Source: Apophysomyces variabilis (lineage: Eukaryota > Mucoromycota > Mucoromycetes > Mucorales > Mucoraceae). Taken from it: a stretch of 64,000 bases of DNA. The position numbers were made by a program, and so were the translations under genes. The first letter of the stretch is position 1. Every line of letters starts with the position of its first letter. The stretch lies in assembly GCA_002749535.1 (NCBI GenBank), contig MZZL01000408.1, positions 1,169,465-1,233,464 of the forward strand, in the 5' to 3' direction. The notes beneath the pieces are model-generated. The model saw only the letters and a program-made list of their open reading frames with translations. It made no database searches and was not told where the DNA came from. Shown here piece after piece: positions 8,889 through 21,572 of this stretch.

Positions 8889-11565
8889 TTATGTCACCAG
8901 AAATCCTCCGGCAATTTCAAGTTCATCGTTGATTTCTTTCAAAAGATCAATACCTGATGACAAAGGGCGTTTATCCAGCAACTGAGGGCACAAGTATCTT
9001 TGCTCCTGTTCTCTCATTGCATCACGGTAACATCTATATTTCTCCACTTCTAATTCAAGGTACTGTTTTTTGGATTCCCAGTTACTGCCAATCCGAGGGT
9101 GTTTGCTTGCTAACTATTGTATATAATAGGGTGCATTTTAGTCATTGTTACAGTCTTTTTTTTTTGTTGGATGCTTACCGATTGTATTTTTTTTTGCACA
9201 TGAAGATGATGATCGAGGTCACGTTTCAAGAGATCTAAATGTTGTTCGATCGTCTCCAATGTTTGATATGCTTCTTTTCCCACGGATACAAGGTTTGTTG
9301 TTGTCAAAGGCACTATCCATTTATCGATATGGTCTATATCTTGACTCTCCAAAAGATGGGGCTCCCAACCGTAACATTTCGTGTTGCTGACGCCATGTCG
9401 CACAATTTTGCTTTGAAGAGCAGCCCAGTAATTACATTGACTGATCCACTTCTTGGCATCACTTTCAGACACACAATCAATGATAAATGTGGTGTTGTTC
9501 ATAGAATGAATCACAATCGTATTGGGACGATGGTCCTCTTCATGATATACACGCGTGATACTGTACGCAAGAGAAACCGTCTACTCCAGTCCGCAAAAAA
9601 TTGGACTCGTTACCTCTTGTTTATCCCTTGATTGTTTTGGAAGCTAATAAAGAACTTACCGTGTTTTTATAAGGTGATTTGAAATGCAGTGAACCTTGGT
9701 CAAGTGTCACCAAACATTCTTCCCATTCCTTCATTGAGGAGGACGACCTTTTGCACATCAATCGTTTTTCTATGGTTGGAGCATCCTTTTTCTCACGATG
9801 ATTCTCCATTGATGGATCGTCACCTGATGAAGCTGCCTGTTGAAAGTTTAACAAAAGTCGCTCAAAAAGAAATCACGCTATAAAAGAAATGAAACTCACG
9901 GAATGCTTTGCCACACTTTCATTCGTTGTACTACGTTGCTTCAAGGATCCCATTCTCTGCAATAACGTTGGCTTCGGCTTTTCTTCCTGATTGAGAGATT
10001 GTACAATGCCTTTCTGCTTTACAGAATAGTACAACTCCTACAAAAGGAAAAAGTCCTTTAGCGGCTGAGTCATGACCTAACCCTCCCATTGTACCCTAAT
10101 CTAACCTTTAAGCATTCATCCATTTCTTCTTGCCAATAAAACAAGCCACCACATCGTTCAATGGCATCTTTGGAAGACCCGATATGGTCAAGCACAGTTC
10201 GCATGGTGTTTCGACAGAAAGCAGTACGATTCATCCGAGTATGACCACCATGAATAACGTGCAAGTCCGTATTCAATAACATGAGCGAATAAACCACAGC
10301 ATGAACAACAACTAGAGAACGATTCTCCTTTCAGCAAAAATGCATCAAGTTAGTTCACTCCTATTCTTACCTGCGCTTCCATATATCGCGTCTGCATTGC
10401 AGTCATGGTATCGATAGGCAAATACTTCTAGAATGCGATCAATTTGCTGGGCTTCGGCTTTGAAATAAACTTTGTTGCAGAGCTTCCTAATCTAACCATC
10501 TTAATCAAACCCTTGCTGATGAAGAAATCAGGAAAATCATACAAAGAAAAGGGAGTACGTACCTGAATGCTTCATCCAGCCGCATATCAGTAAAGTCAAA
10601 TCGGTCAACATAGTGTTGCAGAACGCGACGGTGAAATGGATCACTGTAACACAACGGGAGTATAAGCATACTTTGAACGGTAACAAAACGGAAACATACG
10701 ATTGTCCAAGGTAGGATGCCATAGAAACTTTGGGCAAGAATGTCTCATCCCCTTCCCATAAGGCGTCCACAGCATCTCGGATCTCTTGTTCTTGTCGAGG
10801 TGCGTCCAGAACTTCGTTCAATTGCCCAAAGATCTCATTGTCATTGTTCCACAATTCTTTGGGGTTGACCCAACTAACCCGAAAGAACGAGCAACGTTTC
10901 CATTCTAATAGAGTATTGGTCACATCTTCCTCCGGCTTCGGTGCGTCGATGTTCAAGGGCGATTGGACTATATTGTCTGTGCTCGTGCTGACCGGACTTT
11001 TTCCTTCCGATGTTGACGATATGCTCCCTAAACTGGGCTTTGCAGAAATGGGAGAAGATCTTGGACTCTGTGCATGGCGTGAATTTCCTGTCGTAGAATT
11101 CAAACTGGATGAACGAACGGGTGGCTGGATTCGTGCCACAGTAAGGGTTGCCGTGGTGCCATGCCGTTTAAAGCTCCTGGTTCCTTGCAATGGCTGAAAC
11201 AAAATAATAATAAAATGGTTAGCCTAGGCTAGATTCTATCGTTTGTCATTGGTCAGGCCATATAAGATGGGTGGTTGACCTAACCCCTTTGATCAACTCC
11301 CCATCGATTAATACAAGATAACAAGAGAGAAGGGGGTTCACAAAAGAAAAGGATTTATCGCTATATGATTTCTTTTCTTTTTTACCTGAATAAGATCTGG
11401 GGTTGACCGAGATGCGGCTTCTGGCCAAAGATGTCCGACGGAAAGTTCGTTTGAGCTTCGGTATTCTTCTAATGAAGCAGCCGGTGTTACATTGGGTGTG
11501 AATGAACGAGAACGGCGCCGACGATGTGCGAGCGATTGACTTCGTTTTGGTGGAGAAAGAAGCAT
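8889..11565 (-). CDS. Sec7-PH domain Arf guanine nucleotide exchange factor (Syt1/Yel1/EFA6 type)
   Basis: Nine exons, from 11565-11386 to 9113-8889, join in phase to about 672 residues. The Ser/Arg/Pro-rich N-terminus is followed by a Sec7 domain: RRVLQHYVDRFDF, then FKAEAQQIDRILEVFAYRYH (the region of the catalytic Glu finger) and YSLMLLNTDLHV. A PH domain follows (LMCKRSSSSMKEWEECLVTL; DAKKWISQCNYWAALQS), then a coiled coil with HPRIGSNWESKKQYLELEVE, the characteristic tail of EFA6/Syt1 relatives. Such proteins activate Arf GTPases at membranes. The protein ends LKEINDELEIAGGFLVT. An alternative donor near 8953 is not needed: reading through gives the natural end. Confidence 0.93.
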
Positions 11566-13096
11566 TTATCAGAGTGAAAAGGAAAAGTAAATGATAGAAA
11601 GAGAGAAACTTAATAAAGCTGAAGTCCAAAGTAAGAAGAAAAGAAAGGTTGATTTTTAATTTAGGATATTCTGCTGCTTTTCGAATTGAGGTTGTACGAC
11701 GGATTGATTGAGTTACAAATGCATATCAATAAGGAGGAATCCCGAAATTTGAGACGTTAGTATCTCAAAGGAAAATCAAAGACACACCTTTAAACTTATA
11801 TGAACATAGAAATAATGTATTCTTTGTTAAACATGTCAACTGATACAGACGAGTTAAATACTAGCCATTGCTAAGCTTCCCTCCCTTCTGAAAATAGGAC
11901 TGTCACTTGGGCAGAAATGGAAACAGAACACGATGTATTCATACAAGTCACCCAGAACAACAAAACACATTAACCACCACGCACAGATCTTAGCCAGGAT
12001 CGTAGTAAACGCTTATTAACTCAGACACGTGGCTAGAACCTGAGAAACACCATCATGCTAGATAATGAACCAAATAGACACATCAAGGAGCAAAAGTAAT
12101 CGGAAAATGAAATGTCAAAGACTTTGATTATCTTAAAAAAAACATGGCCCTCCCTTAACCTTGCCAACTCTTACCAAATCCGTTGTGGGGAGACTAGAAA
12201 GGGAAGATTAGGTGATACTTATTCATCAAATAGTCAATAAGCACTTCATTAGCATAGCTTCAACGTTCCAAAACTACAGCATTGGTTACACGATGCGTTT
12301 CCATGTATTTGGTTGTCAAGCTAGTCGGAGCTTTTCTTTGAAATGTCACTCACGGCCCAATCTTGCTTTACTATGTTGCTAGGCTATGCCCCGAGGAAAC
12401 GAACCCAATATGCTCCGACAACAGTTGCATGATGTGTACGGTTAAGAGAAGGTAATAAAACAACAATAAAAAAATATGCTACACTCCGGTTTTCCCCGCC
12501 TTTCTGGTTGATGTTAGTCATATTCGTAAATGCAAAACATGGATGGAACCTGTCCTTTGCCTAAGCACAACAATTGGCTTAATCTATCAAAACGCATATT
12601 TCAATCTCAAACTGCATGCACACTGCTAGAGCTTCCAGGAGAAATCCGAGTAGACGCTACAATTTTCCTGTCCTGAGCTGGCATTTGAGCTTCCGATCAG
12701 GGGGATATGTACTTGCAAAATATTCCGTCAACACTAATGCAAGCATATCCGTTCTGTGAATCGCAACAAATATGCCAACTCAAAACAGTACGCATCATTA
12801 CAGACAGAGTGTAACTACCAGACCATGATCAAAATATAGTATTGGTATTGTAGACAACAAACGGGAAAGCAGCACAAATTATGCTTTGTAGTCGCGCTAC
12901 TTGCAATCATTCAAGTGACACGGTTTGAAGCAAAAACAGGGCATATTGAATTTGATTTTAATATAAAAAATACTAGATTGTATTTTGCTTACAATAGCTA
13001 AATGTATATGAACGTATCGTTAATTGTAATTAGACGTAGAGGAAAAGGGATGAGGAGAAGGGTGAGCAAAGAAAGGACATTCTTTGCACAATTAAG
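11566..13096. other. Gene-poor spacer
   Basis: About 1.5 kb upstream of the Arf-GEF and downstream of the sugar transporter. No ORF of note, no tRNA or repeat seen; composition is AT-rich and unique-looking. Confidence 0.45.
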
Positions 13097-14828
13097 TTAG
13101 GCCAATGCCTCTTTCTTTTCGTCTGAATGTTCAGAGGTGTTGGCTGGTTCGGTTATAGAATCTGTAGCTTTTTTCTTGTCGGCATCCCAAACAAAAAGAG
13201 ACTTGGTTGAAAAAGTGATATCGAGCTCTTCCAAAGTCTTATTGCTCGTCTCGGGATAGAGAGCCCAAACAACTGGGATAGTCAGGAAATTGAAACCGGC
13301 GAAGATCAAAAAGGTAGCCCAACCAATGGAACCAAGCATAGGAGGGGTCACTTCCATCACCAGAGCATTACCAACAGACCAGCCAACCACGCTCCAGGCG
13401 CCGCCTTTTGCTCGGACATTCGTTGGATAGATTTCAACCTAGACATTTTCGAAATTTAGTACATCACTGGTAAAGAAAAGACGAAGAATATGCATACAGG
13501 ATAGAGCCAAGGTACAGTCAGCCATGTCATACCGAACAAACCGGTATAGAGGAAGACAAAGACGGTTGCTCCGATACCATAGCCTTGGGGATTCTGCGCC
13601 ATGATCTCTGGCTTGGTCAAAATACCGACCATCAGCAATGCAATGCCTTGGCAAACTGCACCATAGAATAAGGTGAAACGACGACCCCAACGATCCAAAG
13701 TGAAGACAGCAACGAGGGTACAGAGCATATAGAACACATTGTTAATTCCAGACAACATTTGAGCAGTTTGATCTGAGAAGCCTGCACGGCCGAAAACGAC
13801 TGGAGCATAAACTGTCACAACGCCGATACCAGTGAGCTCCTGCATAATCTGCAGCCAGATAGAAAGATGGACGCGACGTGGTATATTCAGTTTATCGTAC
13901 TTGAAAAGCATGCTAAAGTAACCAGGTTCGCCACCCTCAGTGGCATCGAGCCGAATAGCTTCCAAGATTTGATTGTATTCCTGCTGAACCTCTGGATGGT
14001 TCGGATCGCCATCACCGCGCAAGGCCGCAAGTATAGCCAGACCCTCTTCTTGACGACCTTTCTTCAGAAGCCATCTCGGTGATTCTGGGAAGAAATTGAT
14101 ACCAACAGCTAGAATGACAAGAGGCACCATTTGGAAGGCAATTGGAAATCGCCAGCGAAGACCGCCTTCAGTAAAGCTCATACCATAGTCAAGCCAATAG
14201 GCCACAACGACACCAAAGATGTTAAGGGTAAATTCAGCGGCGATAAACATGCCACGTGAGGTGTGATGGGACGTTTCGGCGCTCCAAACAGGAACAATAG
14301 CATTTCTGTCAATTTTTTTTTTAAAAAAAAGGTTCATATGGTTAGACAGACTATGAAAAGTAAGAAGAAAAGTGTCACCAACTTACAAGTGACCAGTGCC
14401 AATACCGGTAATGATTCGCGCACAGATCATCCATGCAACGTTTTCAGCAGCTGTTTGCAAGGCAGCACCAAAAATCGCAAAAGCACAACCAACGATCACG
14501 GTGCGGATACGCCCAATCTGATCGCCAATGTATCCACCCATAAGGGCACCAATTAATGTGCCCACATAATAGACCGCCACGATACCGCCTAAAAGTGCCT
14601 CCTTGGATTGCAGTCCCATCAGCTCAATATAGTCTGGCGATATGTTGACACCACTCATCACGCCTTGATCATACTAAACAAATTCTTGGTCAGAAAAAGA
14701 TTGGAAAATGACCACCAAACAAATCAAATAGTTACGCCAAAGAAAAAGATGCTGAGTCCCGCAGCAAGATTGATAGCCAACATCAGGCTTTCGCCTGTGT
14801 AATGCCGATATAAGTTATAAAGTCGCAT
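13097..14828 (-). CDS. MFS sugar transporter
   Basis: Four exons (14828-14736, 14673-14387, 14305-13498, 13438-13097) give exactly 509 residues. Twelve hydrophobic segments and the sugar-porter signatures are present: YDQGVMSG after helix 1, GGYIGDQIGRIRT (loop 2-3), FFPESPRWLLKKGR after helix 6, a long central loop, DRWGRRFTLF (loop 8-9), and ALYPETSNKTLEELD after helix 12. The helix-7 motif is QELTGIG instead of the common QQ-x-x-GIN, so substrate preference may differ from classical hexose carriers. Plasma-membrane proton-sugar symport is the family role; the substrate is not deducible. The C-terminal tail is Lys/Asp-rich (DADKKKATDS) and may hold ubiquitination sites. Confidence 0.95.
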
Positions 14829-14868
14829 AGGAAGGTGCAGTTAATGAACTGGTCAAAGACCGAGCCCT

Positions 14869-14880
14869 CTTATATATATA
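14869..14880 (-). promoter_or_regulatory. TATA-like element of the sugar transporter gene
   Basis: An alternating TA run (TTATATATATA) 41-52 nt upstream of the transporter ATG. Distance is short, implying a brief leader, but the match to TATA is good. Confidence 0.35.
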
Positions 14881-17050
14881 CTTTTTGGATGCTTGTGGGG
14901 AAACGGAAACGGAAAAAAAAAATTAAACAACCGCCAATGACATCATTTGCCCTTCCTTTCACTTGGGAAAACCATCTGCTATGGTTAGCATGACCATGTA
15001 AGCAATTCCCATCGCACCATGCCAACAAAAAGAATCGTCCGCCATCAGGACACCGTACATCTATCTAATAGTCATTACTTGCAACAATGCGGGGTGAATT
15101 AGAAGAAGACAAAATAGCGGGGAAATACAGAATGAACGTGTGAGACCAACAGTTGATTGGTTATTAATTCTCCGGTGTCTTGAACCTTAAACTCTTCTCC
15201 TCCTCTCCATTTGCGGATTTTAGGATTTCACTTATGAGGATTGGGATACCCCTCTCTGCAGAAGAAGAAAGAATGAGATACGTAGAGACAGATAGTTTAG
15301 AACAGATGTGCATGCAAGAATGTCTAGACTTGAATATCTCACCAGTCGGGTGGCGGTATTAAAACGCGTCAGTAAGGCTTAATTGATTTGACAAAATGGT
15401 CGGCGCCGCCAATCGAGATGAGCTGATTCACACACACAGAACAAAAAGCTTCACTTCCTTGTTACACATTCGATTGGTTCGTTCATGGAGGGCCAATAGG
15501 AGAATTCTTTGCAGCCTAAAAGGCATGGAGCCAGAAAAAAAAGATTGACCTGTCAGGGGAACGAGGATCATGTTACCTTGTCAATTGCCCGATTACCAAA
15601 GCAAAAGAAAGACATTCTTTACCTTGAAACTGAGGATTCATTATCAAGCATCTCGCATTACGTCAATGTGAGTGAAATATGAACTTGGCACAAGTAGACA
15701 AAGTCTATACGAACGTTGTATACCAGGCTACTCACATTTACACATGTCAATTGGCATTGCAAAAATGTATTGCCGAGGACCGGACACAGGCATGCTTATT
15801 TGCGTACCCCACATTTCCTGTCAGCTTTCTTTCTTTCTTTTTTTTTTTCATTTTGGGACACGGCACTTTGAAAGTATTGATCAACGATTATATTATTAAC
15901 GTCCCGAAAAGTGTCTCAGGTACGCACCTGACCCTATGGATAAGGCTGTCTCAACAAAGGCATAACCTACTACAGCACTAAATCCTTGTATCTTGGTCAA
16001 CGTGCAGCACACCCATGGTTTACTCGGCGTTTTGTCAGCAAAAAGTAATCACTAGTGCAGCTGTCGTGTAGTAAAAAGAAAAAAGAAGCAAAAAAAAGAG
16101 ATGGAACCATCAAAGAATGGTGATCGATGCGAGAAACAGCAAACAACATGCATTCAGCATCACATCCTCGTGTCGGAGTTTGTCAATTGTTGCAAGCGCA
16201 TAGCACTCATATCAGATCACTTAGCCTTTCTTAAGCGGACAAATAGCGAGTACGGATGTAGTCATTTCAGCCTTTGGTTCCCAGCTTAGACAAGCAACAC
16301 TTGTTTACATTTAATGCAAAAAAACATGCGATTCCTTTCGGACCTTTAATGAATGCGATGTGGTCTTCTTCTCGCAGGTGAATCATACCACAGACACATT
16401 TACCGCAGGTAGGCTTTGGTTGAAACAGAGGGCAATCACTTCCATATCACATGTCTCCATGTTGTGCTGGCTACTACTGGCAGAATGGCGATTTGGATCC
16501 TTGACTATGCGGAGTTCCTGTTGCAAGCGGTTTGTCTGAGTTAAGCATTAGACAGAGAGGTAAAAGAGGTCTCGGAACAGCATGTTTATCTGATCTGTAA
16601 TCAGGTACGATCGGCTAAGATGAAGATGGTAAGAATACTATCGCCGACGCTTTGTCTCTGTATCTCAAAGGTCCGTATCGGCGTCTTCTAGCTCAACATA
16701 GAATAAACATGTTTAATACAAATACATTGACTGATCAGATCGGTGACAAGTCGTTACCCAGTGAATGGCTTACATTACATAGCATTAACCACATATGATT
16801 CTGTACGTAAGTTGTTTTTGCTTTGCTGTTGTAATACCTTTGTCTAATCCGAGGACGGGTCATATCGGTCCCTGGAAATCTCCGAGAGTAAGTTCGACAG
16901 AAATGGCGAAACGTCATATGGCAAAAACAAGAACCTCAGCTGTTTAATAATCAAATAACTAAATTGATCAGATTGTTTGGGAACAGGCGATAATCGTATG
17001 AGTGGCGTGATCCCCAACACACAGTCCATTGGGAAATAAAATAGGTGTGT

Positions 17051-17107
17051 TATAAAAGGCAACCACCGTCACAAAATGTTTCATGCAAAGGAATCATATA
17101 TATAAAG
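17051..17107 (+). promoter_or_regulatory. Two TATA-like elements upstream of the small ORF
   Basis: TATAAAAGG at about 17051-17059 and TATATATAAAGG at 17096-17107, followed by a pyrimidine-rich stretch and the ATG at 17194. This is a convincing core-promoter arrangement and is the best argument that the following small ORF is real. Confidence 0.5.
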
Positions 17108-17193
17108 GCGCATTGAATTTTTTTTTTGTTCGTTTCAATACATTTCATATTCTTCCATTTCTTTTTTTTTTCCTTTCTTATTTGATATAAAGT

Positions 17194-17523
17194 ATGACGC
17201 AACCACATTCGAAAGAAGTACGGGATCCGATTTTGGAAGACGATCATTTTTCATTACGGTACGGCAACCCCATCCAAGTGATTCATGATACACCACGGCA
17301 TACGATCGATACATTTGAGCCAAGTGACCCATATGTTCCGGCACCCGTTGTTGCCATGCTAGGGACGGAAAAACGAGAAGAACACAAAACGCTGAAAAAG
17401 AGTTCAAGTTTCATTCGAGACACAACCAGCTTTGCAGACTTTTGCCACAAAGATGGTGGTGTGACCGAGATCGACCATGAACCCCTAGCGAGAACAAACA
17501 ATGAAAAAAAAAATGAGGGATGA
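17194..17523 (+). CDS. Small hydrophilic protein of unknown function
   Basis: A single-exon ORF of 109 residues (MTQPHSKEVRDPILEDDHFS at the start). It is hydrophilic, rich in His, Asp, Glu and Lys, with no signal peptide or membrane segment; the C-terminus is Lys/Asn/Glu-rich. Features suggesting regulated phosphorylation are the KKSSSFIRD and TTSFADF segments. I recognise no family. Support comes from the TATA boxes and T-rich leader before the ATG and from the in-phase length; expression evidence would be needed to be sure. It lies alone between two spacers of 1.5 kb or more. Confidence 0.5.
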   Translation: MTQPHSKEVRDPILEDDHFSLRYGNPIQVIHDTPRHTIDTFEPSDPYVPAPVVAMLGTEKREEHKTLKKSSSFIRDTTSFADFCHKDGGVTEIDHEPLARTNNEKKNEG

Positions 17524-19033
17524 GATACCCTCGACATCTTGCATCTACTCATAATTATCCTTGTACCTTTATCTTTTTCTTTGTATATTGCATCGGATGT
17601 CAAAAATACATTTAGCCCTTTTGAATCGGTTGCTTGGATTTTTAAATGGAAAGCTGTCTCTCTGTAAACGTGCGTGCGTGTAAAAATAAAACCAGCTCGT
17701 TTCCTGTGAGAACATTGTTCTGCAAGGTGTATATCTCATTTCTGTGCTCCAGCGCATCGGAAGCGTACCCGCCATTGCCATCACCCTTATCAATGTATGT
17801 AAAGCATAAGGATGATCACTCAAGGTTTTCTTCTATATCGCTGCTTTGTGAAACAAAGGACTCGTGTGTAGGAATAAGAATTGCTTTTATTTTGTCATGC
17901 GTTCCAAGTCAAAATCTTAGACTTCCGCTGGCCAAAGTATGAAAATGTCATCAAGAGAAAATCACATTGTAAATAGGGAAAGCAGTGACATGGATCGGCA
18001 ATAGTCTCCAAAAAGCAATGATTAAATGGGGGGGGATTCATGCAGCAGGGGACTGCTGCTGGGTACAGGTTACGCTAACGTGTACTAGCTCTTTGCCAAA
18101 GCCCACGCCCAGTCTCTGTCAATGGAAAAAACATTACGGAAAGTCATAGGATATAAGCGTTCCTAGGAAGAAGTTAGGGTAACAATGCACGGGGTTGCAC
18201 AATCAATCCACCAGCGTATGAAGCTGGTAATGTGAATTGCTAATGATTTTTTGTCGGTATGTGAGGGAAAAAAGTAAGCTTGTGAACTTTCTCGAAAACG
18301 GGAATATCTCCGCTTTGGAGAACAAAGGGCACCGCCATCCTACTTTGGGACCTGTGAGTAAAAAAGTGAAGAGTTTAAATAGCAAATCTACAGAGAAGTG
18401 CAGTAATCTAGGATACTGTACCAAGGAAACAAAAAGATGGTGGTATAGTATTGGAGTTACCATGGATTTGCTTCTAATAAAGTGCTGGGAGGGTATTTCC
18501 ATGTGATAATTCCAAGGAATCCAGCCGCCACAAAATAGTAGGGCAAACAAATGACATAGATCATGGGTTCAACCGCACTTCTTCCCGAAATACAGATGTA
18601 TTTGTCTCTGTTTACATTCTCATAGTAAACAGTGTGTTGGTGCCGTTTTTCTGTAAGATGCGTTAATAACATGCTGTGTCATGCGGTCTGTTGACGTGTT
18701 TCTTTTTCGATCTATTGGAAAAGGCTAATGTTTTAAAAAGGTTAAAGCCGTGTTTCCCTCTTGTTTGCCGTTGCATACTATTGTAAAGGAAACAGGACGG
18801 CGCCATCTTCGGACCTTGATCTGCCGGGTTTAGAGGATGTTTAGGAAGCGTTCCTGCGCCCTATTTGACTCTCCGAACTCTGTAACCCTGCAACACCTTA
18901 CCAACAGCTTATTTCGTGATTAAGCTTTTCTGAACGTTTTCTTCCAGCTTTATCACTTCTTTCTTGTTTGCTATTTTACCAAAAAAAAAAAACAACGAAA
19001 GACAACATTATTTTGTACAGAGTTCTCAGAAAT
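17524..19033. other. Gene-poor spacer
   Basis: About 1.5 kb between the small ORF and the oxidoreductase gene. Only short unsupported frames; a G run near 18028-18036. The last 100 bases hold a poly-A run (18980-18992) just before the oxidoreductase ATG. Confidence 0.45.
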
Positions 19034-20606
19034 ATGCGAGCCGTCCTTGTTAAACAGTCAGGTTCGTCATCGTTCTATGGATGCCTAATGAGGCCATACA
19101 GGATCAACATTAACATGACCGAACACTAGGCGATGCCTCGCAATTACATATTGGCAAGTACCCAACGCCTATGCCAACCGATTCTCAATTATTGGTCAAG
19201 GTAAAACTAGGATATAGTCTGCAGAGAAGGGAACGAGGCTTAATCCTTTCTTTTCGGTTTATTTGCCCCGTAATGAATCATACCACAGATAAAGTGTTTT
19301 GCCTTGAATCGAATGGATATTGTCCAGCGTCAAGGAAATTATCCACCACCGCCTGGAGCAAGCTTTATTTTAGGTGTTGAGATGTCTGGTATCGTTGAAT
19401 CCGTTGGCAAAAATGGTGAGGCAAAAGACTGATGTGCATCATAACGCAAGTTTTTCATCTGAATCTCATCCACTTGCACGCATCTTTCAGTGACCAAATA
19501 CAAGCCAGGTGACGCTGTGTTCGGTCTGATGCCGGGTGGAGCCTATGCAGAGGTATGAAGTTTATTAAAGGAAGTGTCATGGATAGGGAAAAAGAACAAG
19601 AAGAAAAGACATCTAAGTATGTCTTTTTTGTTTTAGTATGCTGTGATCGAGGAGAGCATGGCGATGCTTAAGCCAGACAGTCTGACGTTTGAACAAGCAG
19701 CAGCCATTCCGGAGACCTTTTTTACTGCTTATCAGGCTTTATTTTTTGTGGCAGAACTGAAAGCTGGTCAGGATGTTCTGATCCACGCAGGTGCATCGGG
19801 TGTCGGTATTGCCGCTATCCAACTTGCCAGATTGCATGGCGCGTAAGTTCATCCTGTGCCTTATGGAAGACCTTGGTTTTTTGTTGACGAATGTTCTATT
19901 CTGTCCTCTGGATAGTGGTCGTATCTTTGTCACTGCTGGCACGGATGAAAAGTGTAAGTTTTGCGAATCATTGGGGGCCACACGCGCCATCAATTACAAA
20001 ACCGAGGACTGGGGACGCGCAGTAAGTTTTTCTCTTGGGATAAATACACTGGAATGGTAACCTGTGTTTGTTTGTTTTCTTTTTTCGCACACTTAGGTTA
20101 GAGAAGCCACAACTGGCTCAGGAGTCAATGTGATTATTGACTTTGTCGGCAAAGATTATTGGGATCAAAATTTACAGACACTTGCTGTGGATGGACGCAT
20201 GGTAATGTTGGCCTTTCTGAGCGGTAAGTCCCTTTTGCTCTTAGATAATCGGCATTCTCAATGTTGCCGCTTAGGCAATACTATCGAAAACTCCAATCTG
20301 GGTTTGATACTTAGGAAGCGTTTAAGGGTAAGACCAATATCTGCCTTTGTTTCAAAGCAAATCAGTCTAACCGCTTGCATACGAGAAAAGATAGAGGGAT
20401 CTGCATTAAGAAGTCGGTCATTGGAATATCAGATTCGGTTGCGTGATGCGGTGTATAACCAAGTGGTTCTGGAACACCTCGCCAAGCCGGAGGGTGAACT
20501 CAAGTTATTCATCGATAAGGAGTTTGACTGGAAAGATATCGTTGAATGCCACAGATATCTCGAAAGCAACCAGTCCAAGGGCAAAATTGTGGTCCATGTT
20601 ACCTGA
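19034..20606 (+). CDS. NAD(P)H:quinone oxidoreductase, PIG3/TP53I3-like MDR family
   Basis: Nine exons, each with a consistent phase, encode a zinc-free medium-chain dehydrogenase/reductase. Exon 1 is MRAVLVKQSG; then a substrate-domain block with IKCFALNRMDIVQRQGNYPP, GVEMSGIVESVG and KPGDAVFGLMPGGAYAE. The cofactor domain has IPETFFTAYQALF and the dinucleotide-binding glycine motif HAGASGVGIAAIQLA, followed by RIFVTAGTDEKCKFCESLGA and NVIIDFVG. The C-terminal part ends GKIVVHVT. PIG3-like enzymes reduce quinones with NADPH in the cytosol and counter oxidative stress. No zinc-binding Cys cluster is present, as expected for this subfamily. The exons are unusually small, with introns of roughly 60-80 nt. 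Confidence 0.93.
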
Positions 20607-20840
20607 CAACATGAATAGACAAGAAAAGAAAAAGGGAATCCCCATTTGAAAGGGAAGGGGAATAGATATGAAATGGATCGCAACCATATCCCGAATTTTT
20701 GAGTCTCTCGTTGTGATTTCATCTGACATTATTTCCTCTCTTTGTTACATCAGCAAAGTTACGTTGACCGTTTAATGTATTATTGTTTTTGTTTTACAAA
20801 ATGCCCAGTTGCGATCAATGAAAGCGTTCGTTTAATGCAT

Positions 20841-21572
20841 TTATTTCTCCTGAAATAAGAAATGAGTTCAAGCGATCTTGTTCTTAATATGAAATCATCA
20901 TGTACTTACGGGAATTTCGACCTCACCAGCATCAATGGCATCGCAAAGGTCCTTGGGGCTTTGACCGTCAACAGTGCATCCGACAGAGTTGGCAGTACCG
21001 AGGATTTCCTTGACAGTGCCCTTGAGCTCACGAGCATAGGACTTGAAACGCATGGTACGGGCGATCTCAATGACATCATCGAGGGAAATGTTGCCACTGT
21101 GCTTGACTAACATGGGCCAACCAAGGATCAGTTTCACGCTCTCTCATTCCAAGCCCTCTTCCCCAGATTCAACTTACTGTTCTTTTCCTTCTTGCGGTCT
21201 CTTGGGGGCTCCTTCAAGGCCTTGATGACCAAAGAGGAAGCGGAGGGGACAACGGAGACCTGAGCCTGACGGTTCTGGATGGTCAACTGGACGGTAACAC
21301 GGAGGCCCTTCCAGTCCTTGGTACCCTTGGCAATGTCTTCACCGACCTTCTTGGGAGAAAGACCCAAGGGACCGATCTTGGGAGCAAGAGCACTGGAGGC
21401 ACCGACCTCACCACCTTTTAAAATAATAAGAAACAAAAAAGACAGTGTGTTACGATCCAAGTTTTCATTTTGCTGATATTCAAAGGCGAAAGAAGGAGAA
21501 AGTATACGAGTCATTACCAGTGGCGCGAAGGTAGATAATCTTCACCTCGGTAGGATCGAACTTGGGAGGCAT
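20841..21572 (-). CDS. RPL12: 60S ribosomal protein L12 (uL11)
   Basis: Four coding exons (21572-21518, 21414-21178, 21106-20910, 20849-20841) total 498 nt, i.e. 165 residues. The start [20 protein letters not shown], the block [20 protein letters not shown] and the C-terminal [18 protein letters not shown] are diagnostic of eukaryotic L12. It sits at the base of the ribosomal stalk and helps recruit GTPase factors. The last coding exon is only nine nucleotides (Glu-Lys-stop) after a 60-nt intron with GTAAGT donor and TTTCAG acceptor; spliced protein ends EVEIPEK, close to the fungal norm. If the intron is retained the protein ends EVEIPVST instead. Confidence 0.95.

Larger units (their letters stand above)
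14829..17193. other. Gene-poor spacer between divergent genes
   Basis: Some 2.4 kb. Near the left end is a TATA-like run for the transporter; near the right end are two TATA-like elements for the small ORF at 17194. Open frames inside (for example 15180-15362, 15672-15981) lack motifs and codon structure. Nothing else recognised. Confidence 0.45.

Noticed and set aside
16380..19289. Shared 16-mer TGAATCATACCACAGA at about 16380 and 19274
   Set aside because: A repeated 16-mer is roughly what chance gives in a window this size, and no homology extends beyond it.
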